The notes beneath the pieces were generated by a model that searched no databases, had not been told where the DNA came from, and saw only the letters and a list, made by a program, of their open reading frames with translations. Positions 44,435 to 47,268 of a DNA stretch of 47,268 nucleotides are shown piece by piece (within the stretch, counting starts at the first letter, position 1; every line of letters begins with the position of its first letter). This DNA is from Rhodospirillaceae bacterium. GTDB lineage: Bacteria > Pseudomonadota > Alphaproteobacteria > UBA6615. The stretch covers positions 1-47,268 of the forward strand of contig PBPM01000019.1 in NCBI GenBank assembly GCA_002724635.1, written 5' to 3'. A program made the translations under genes and the position numbers.

Positions 44435-45390
44435 AGATCCCCGTGACCGTGCTTACTGGCTATCTCGGCGCCGGCAAGACGACGCTCCTTAACCGCATCC
44501 TGACCGAGCAACACGGCAAGAAATACGCCGTTGTCGTCAACGAATTCGGTGAGATCGGCATCGACAATGACCTCGTCGTTGACGCCGACGAGGAAGTGTT
44601 CGAGATGAACAATGGCTGTATCTGCTGTACCGTGCGCGGCGATCTGATCCGCATCCTCGGTGGACTGATGAAACGGAAAGATGACTTCGATGGCATCCTC
44701 ATTGAGACGACAGGCCTTGCTGATCCCGCCCCTGTCGCCCAAACCTTTTTCGTCGATGACGACGTCCGGCAACGGACCTGGCTCGATTCTATCGTAACAG
44801 TGGTCGACGCCCGCCACGTCATCCAGCGCCTGGGAGACAGCCATGAAGCGCTGGAGCAGATCGCCTTTGCCGACGTTATCCTTCTCAATAAAACGGATCT
44901 TGTGTCAGCGGATGAACTGACAAAAGTGGAAGATCGCATCCGTTCGATCAATGCGACGACGGTTATCCATCATACTGAACGGTGCGAGGTGGACCTCGCT
45001 GCGGTTCTGGGGCAACGCGCCTTCGATCTCGATCGCATCCTGGCGATCGAACCCGACTTCCTTTCGGAGGAGGATCATGAACACGACGATGCAGTGACGA
45101 GCGTGTGCCTGCGCTCCGACCAACCCATGGACGGAGCCCGCCTCACAGGCTGGTTGCAAGGCATGTTAGCTGAGCGTGGGCAGGACCTCCTACGGACCAA
45201 AGGAATTCTGTCCATCGCTGGCCAAGATAAGCAGTTTGTCGTTCAGGCGGTACATATGCTCATGGAAGGCAATTTCACGAAATCATGGAGCCCAAACGAG
45301 AACAGAGAGAGCCGTCTGGTGTTTATTGGGCGGAACATCGATGAATCGGAGCTGCGTCAGCAGTTCGACGCCTGCGTTGCACGAACTTGA
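44428..45390 (+). CDS. COG0523 (CobW/ZNG1-like) G3E GTPase, putative zinc chaperone
   Basis: A 320-residue P-loop GTPase. Walker A is GYLGAGKTT (residues 11-19); the metal motif CxCC is CICC (64-67, in NNGCICCTVRGDL); VVNEFGEIGIDNDL, LLNKTDLV (guanine specificity NKxD) and the C-terminal CobW_C domain (RLTGWLQGMLAERGQDLLRT, SRLVFIGRNID) complete the family pattern. A small HEHDD stretch is at about 217. COG0523 members insert or move metals; zinc-linked subfamilies (YciC, ZigA, ZNG1) act in zinc starvation. Directly behind znuCBA it is almost certainly part of the same response. Confidence 0.93.
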   Translation: MNQIPVTVLTGYLGAGKTTLLNRILTEQHGKKYAVVVNEFGEIGIDNDLVVDADEEVFEMNNGCICCTVRGDLIRILGGLMKRKDDFDGILIETTGLADPAPVAQTFFVDDDVRQRTWLDSIVTVVDARHVIQRLGDSHEALEQIAFADVILLNKTDLVSADELTKVEDRIRSINATTVIHHTERCEVDLAAVLGQRAFDLDRILAIEPDFLSEEDHEHDDAVTSVCLRSDQPMDGARLTGWLQGMLAERGQDLLRTKGILSIAGQDKQFVVQAVHMLMEGNFTKSWSPNENRESRLVFIGRNIDESELRQQFDACVART

Positions 45391-45398
45391 CAGTCGAA

Positions 45399-46436
45399 AT
45401 GGTCAAGACGTCGCTTCTTGAACGCATCGGTACTGGTCGTACCGTCGAAGCCTATGTCGTGGGTGCCGCGTTTCTTGAGGGGGGAATCCTCGCGGCTGCA
45501 CTGGGAGATGGCCGGATAGCTTTTATCGGCGGCGAGAGCACGGACGCTTCGCACTTCGTATCGGTGCATAAAGGGCCTTGTCTGTCCTCGTCCATTGACC
45601 TCGACGGGAAACGCGTTTTGACGGGCGGTGATGATGGCCGACTGGTGAGCACGGATGCCGACGGAGAAACTTTCTTAATCGCGGAAAATCCAGGGCGTTG
45701 GGTCGAACCGATCGCGGTCAGCATGGCATCCGGACTGCGCGCTGCGGCCTTCGGCAAAACAGTTCGCCTCTTCGCCCGAGATGGGTCAGAGGTCGGGACG
45801 TTCGATCATCCGAACACGGTCGGCGGTCTGGCGTTCCACCCGAAAGGACGACGGCTTGCCGCCGCCCATTATGGCGGCGCGAGCCTATGGTGGGCAAAGG
45901 CCGGCAGCCAGAAGCCGAAATCGCTGGCCTGGGCGGGGTCGCACCTCAGTCTGACCTGGAGTCCGGACGGAAAGTACATCGTAACCGCAACTCAGGAGAA
46001 TGATCTGCATGGGTGGCGTGTCTCCGACGGCGCCGACATGCGGATGTCCGGCTACCCGGCGAAAGTGAGGTCGATGAGCTGGCTGCCGAAGGGACGGCAT
46101 CTGGCAACAAGTGGCGCGGAGCCGGTCGTCTGTTGGCCGTTTCACGGAAAAGGCGGTCCAATGGGCAAGGCGCCACTCGACCTCGGCGGGGGCTTAGGAG
46201 GCCTAGTAACGGTAGTCGCTGCCCACCCCAAGCACGATGTCGTCGCAGCCGGATATCAAGATGGGACGACTATCCTGGTGCAGATCGACCGGCCTCATTC
46301 AGTGTTGGTCAAGCGGGCCGGCGAAGGGGCTGTATCTGCGCTCGCCTGGTCGGCGGACGGGCAGCATCTCGCGCTTGGCACGGAGAGCGGATATGTCGGG
46401 CGAATTGGTCTTTCTGATTGGCGGGCTCCAACATGA
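45399..46436 (+). CDS. WD40-like beta-propeller protein linked to the zinc operon
   Basis: About 345 residues from ATG 45399; TTG 45387, which overlaps the GTPase stop, is an alternative. Repeated blade-like segments end in characteristic short strands: LAFHPKGRRLAAAHYGGASLW, LTWSPDGKYIVTATQENDLH, MSWLPKGRHLATSG and LAWSADGQHLALGTESGYVG. No signal peptide is visible, so it is probably cytosolic. The family has no known activity; WD40 proteins act as interaction platforms, and one placed after a COG0523 gene could dock the chaperone to a client. This last statement is inference. Confidence 0.85.
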   Translation: MVKTSLLERIGTGRTVEAYVVGAAFLEGGILAAALGDGRIAFIGGESTDASHFVSVHKGPCLSSSIDLDGKRVLTGGDDGRLVSTDADGETFLIAENPGRWVEPIAVSMASGLRAAAFGKTVRLFARDGSEVGTFDHPNTVGGLAFHPKGRRLAAAHYGGASLWWAKAGSQKPKSLAWAGSHLSLTWSPDGKYIVTATQENDLHGWRVSDGADMRMSGYPAKVRSMSWLPKGRHLATSGAEPVVCWPFHGKGGPMGKAPLDLGGGLGGLVTVVAAHPKHDVVAAGYQDGTTILVQIDRPHSVLVKRAGEGAVSALAWSADGQHLALGTESGYVGRIGLSDWRAPT

Positions 46437-46470
46437 AGGCGGTCAGAAGAACGCCAAGCGAGGAACTTTC

Positions 46471-46686
46471 ATGAAACGGACGGGCAAGCGTGCGTCATCC
46501 CCTTGCATCGACGTCTGCCGTCATGATCCGAAGACGAGGTGGTGCCTGGGCTGTGGCAGGACCGCCAATGAGATCGACGAGTGGTCCAAGCTTACGCCGT
46601 TCCGCCGAAGGCGGCTTCAACAGGAACTCGCGCACCGCCTCATAAAACTCAAAAACGCGCACGACAATGATAAAGTGGCGGAGTAG
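46471..46686 (+). CDS. DUF1289 domain small Cys-rich protein
   Basis: Start ATG 46471 follows GCGAGGAACTTTC, giving 71 residues. The DUF1289 motif is complete: SPCIDVCRHDPKTRWCLGCG, then RTANEIDEWSKLTPFRR. Four cysteines (CxxxC and CxxC) suggest a bound metal, possibly zinc or an iron-sulfur centre; the function of the family is unknown. It is the last gene of the island operon, 34 bases after the WD40 stop. Family members are common in proteobacteria and are not specific to zinc loci, so the link may be positional only. Confidence 0.88.
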   Translation: MKRTGKRASSPCIDVCRHDPKTRWCLGCGRTANEIDEWSKLTPFRRRRLQQELAHRLIKLKNAHDNDKVAE

Positions 46687-47026
46687 GTGGCAACACTTTT
46701 TAGTGTAACCCCATACATCATGGTACATTTCTAGACGTTTAGCCGATACTTACCCATTGAAAAGTATAGCATTATTCGCAGGACTTATGATTTGGGAGCA
46801 GGGGGTCGCGTGTTCGAATCTCGTCGCCCCGACCAATCAAATCAATGAGTTAGCTGCTTTTGATAATCTTGGTATCGTCCACTGGTGTGACTTTTGTCGC
46901 GTTCTCCCCCGTTGGCGGATCAACTATAGCGGATGACCGTCTCCGAACCAGTGGGCGTGGGGACCTTTACCTGCAATCGATGATCAGCAAAGCTTCAATC
47001 ATCATTAACGTTGGTTCTTACTGCTC
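46687..47026. other. Island right end: AT-rich non-coding sequence containing the att repeat
   Basis: Apart from the tRNA-Pro-derived repeat (46791-46835) there is no gene. It is noticeably AT-rich from 46687 to 46795. An inverted repeat ATACTT (46746-46751) and AAGTAT (46762-46767) lies 24 bases before the att copy, in a place where a recombinase arm site could be, though nothing proves that. ACACT-TTTT-AGTGT near 46694 forms a small hairpin after the DUF1289 gene. Confidence 0.5.
46791..46835 (+). repeat. att repeat, right copy (displaced 3' half of tRNA-Pro)
   Basis: A 45-nt direct repeat of tRNA-Pro positions from the anticodon loop to CCA, 41/45 identical. The mismatches are all in the T-stem (GGGAG becoming GCGTG; CTCTC becoming CTCGT); the T-loop TTCGAAT and acceptor CGCCCCG-A-CCA are intact. 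There is no 5' half of a tRNA in front, so this is not a functional tRNA. It marks the right junction (attR) of the island. Confidence 0.85.
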
Positions 47027-47268
47027 ATGACCGATCAGGAAATAAATCCGGAAACACCGTCACCGCTCCTAGCGGCATCCTCTAAACCGCCGACGCTGTT
47101 TGGGGGTTCGCGTATGCCCCTGTTCTGGTTGCTGCTGCGGAATCTGCTGCTGACAATTATCACCGTCGGTATATACCGGTTCTGGGCGAAAACACGGGTA
47201 AGGCAGTTTTTCTGGCGGCACACGAAGCTTCTAGGCGATCGCCTGGAATACCTGGGCACTGGCGGCGA
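47027..47268 (+). CDS. DUF898 (YjgN-like) membrane protein, N-terminal part (3' truncated by window)
   Basis: The frame opens at ATG 47027 and runs off the window edge after 80 codons. The start of a DUF898 membrane protein is visible: LFGGSRMPLFWLLLRNLLL then TIITVGIYRFWAKTRVRQFF and WRHTKLLGDRLEYLGTG, the characteristic YRFW..T..R.....T...G.R..Y.G pattern of repeated YjgN-type modules. Function is unknown. It lies outside the island, 191 bases beyond the right att copy. The original chromosomal neighbour downstream of tRNA-Pro was probably this gene. Confidence 0.8.
   Translation, partial: MTDQEINPETPSPLLAASSKPPTLFGGSRMPLFWLLLRNLLLTIITVGIYRFWAKTRVRQFFWRHTKLLGDRLEYLGTGG

Noticed and set aside
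46791-46835. Second functional tRNA-Pro
   Set aside because: Only the 3' half is present; no acceptor 5' strand, D arm or full anticodon stem precedes it.

Overview
The window looks like a chromosomal segment of a high-GC alphaproteobacterium. The support is indirect: mostly high-GC coding sequence, a coxSLM/coxDE cluster of alphaproteobacterial type, a seven-gene Mrp antiporter, a TPP-riboswitch-controlled thiamine-precursor transporter, and a Zur-like box of alphaproteobacterial form. I cannot name the genus from the sequence alone. All functional calls below come from reading motifs and gene context; no database search was run.

Region 1 (1-8911) is a catabolic cluster: an amidohydrolase cut by the window edge, a fumarylacetoacetase-fold hydrolase, an acyl-CoA dehydrogenase, a metallo-beta-lactamase-fold hydrolase, a glutathione transferase, an acyl-CoA ligase, two short-chain dehydrogenases and an HSL-type esterase. 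Together they suggest activation and oxidation of an unidentified carboxylic acid or ester. A TauE-type anion exporter follows (9124-10047). Region 2 (10554-15280) is a four-gene operon for an ABC-2 transporter with GldG-type and DUF4340 proteins, closed by a strong terminator, then an atypical SDR.

Region 3 (16750-26270, minus strand) is a molybdenum hydroxylase locus, coxG-S-L-M followed by coxD, coxE, a two-gene XdhC pair and a fused MoeA-like/MocA-like protein. CoxL carries AYRGAGR, so it is a form II enzyme and its substrate is not safely CO. An MFS carrier and a complete mrpA-G Na+/H+ antiporter operon (27585-33453) lie upstream on the same strand. Next come an Atm1-type ABC exporter, a thiZ-thiX-thiY-like uptake operon behind a TPP riboswitch, and a histone-deacetylase-like amidohydrolase with a DUF192 protein.

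Region 4 (40270-46835) is the most interesting part: a small genomic island. It starts in the 3' half of tRNA-Pro(UGG) and ends at a 45-bp imperfect copy of that half (41/45 identical). A decayed tyrosine recombinase sits just inside. The cargo appears to be a zinc-starvation module: a divergent HisI paralogue with an in-frame amber stop and a replaced zinc-ligand cysteine, a 23-bp Zur-like palindrome, a decayed COG0523 N-terminus, an unlisted 51-residue membrane protein coupled to znuC, then znuB, znuA, an intact COG0523 GTPase with a duplicated translation start, a WD40-like protein and a DUF1289 protein. Beyond the island a DUF898 membrane protein runs off the end.
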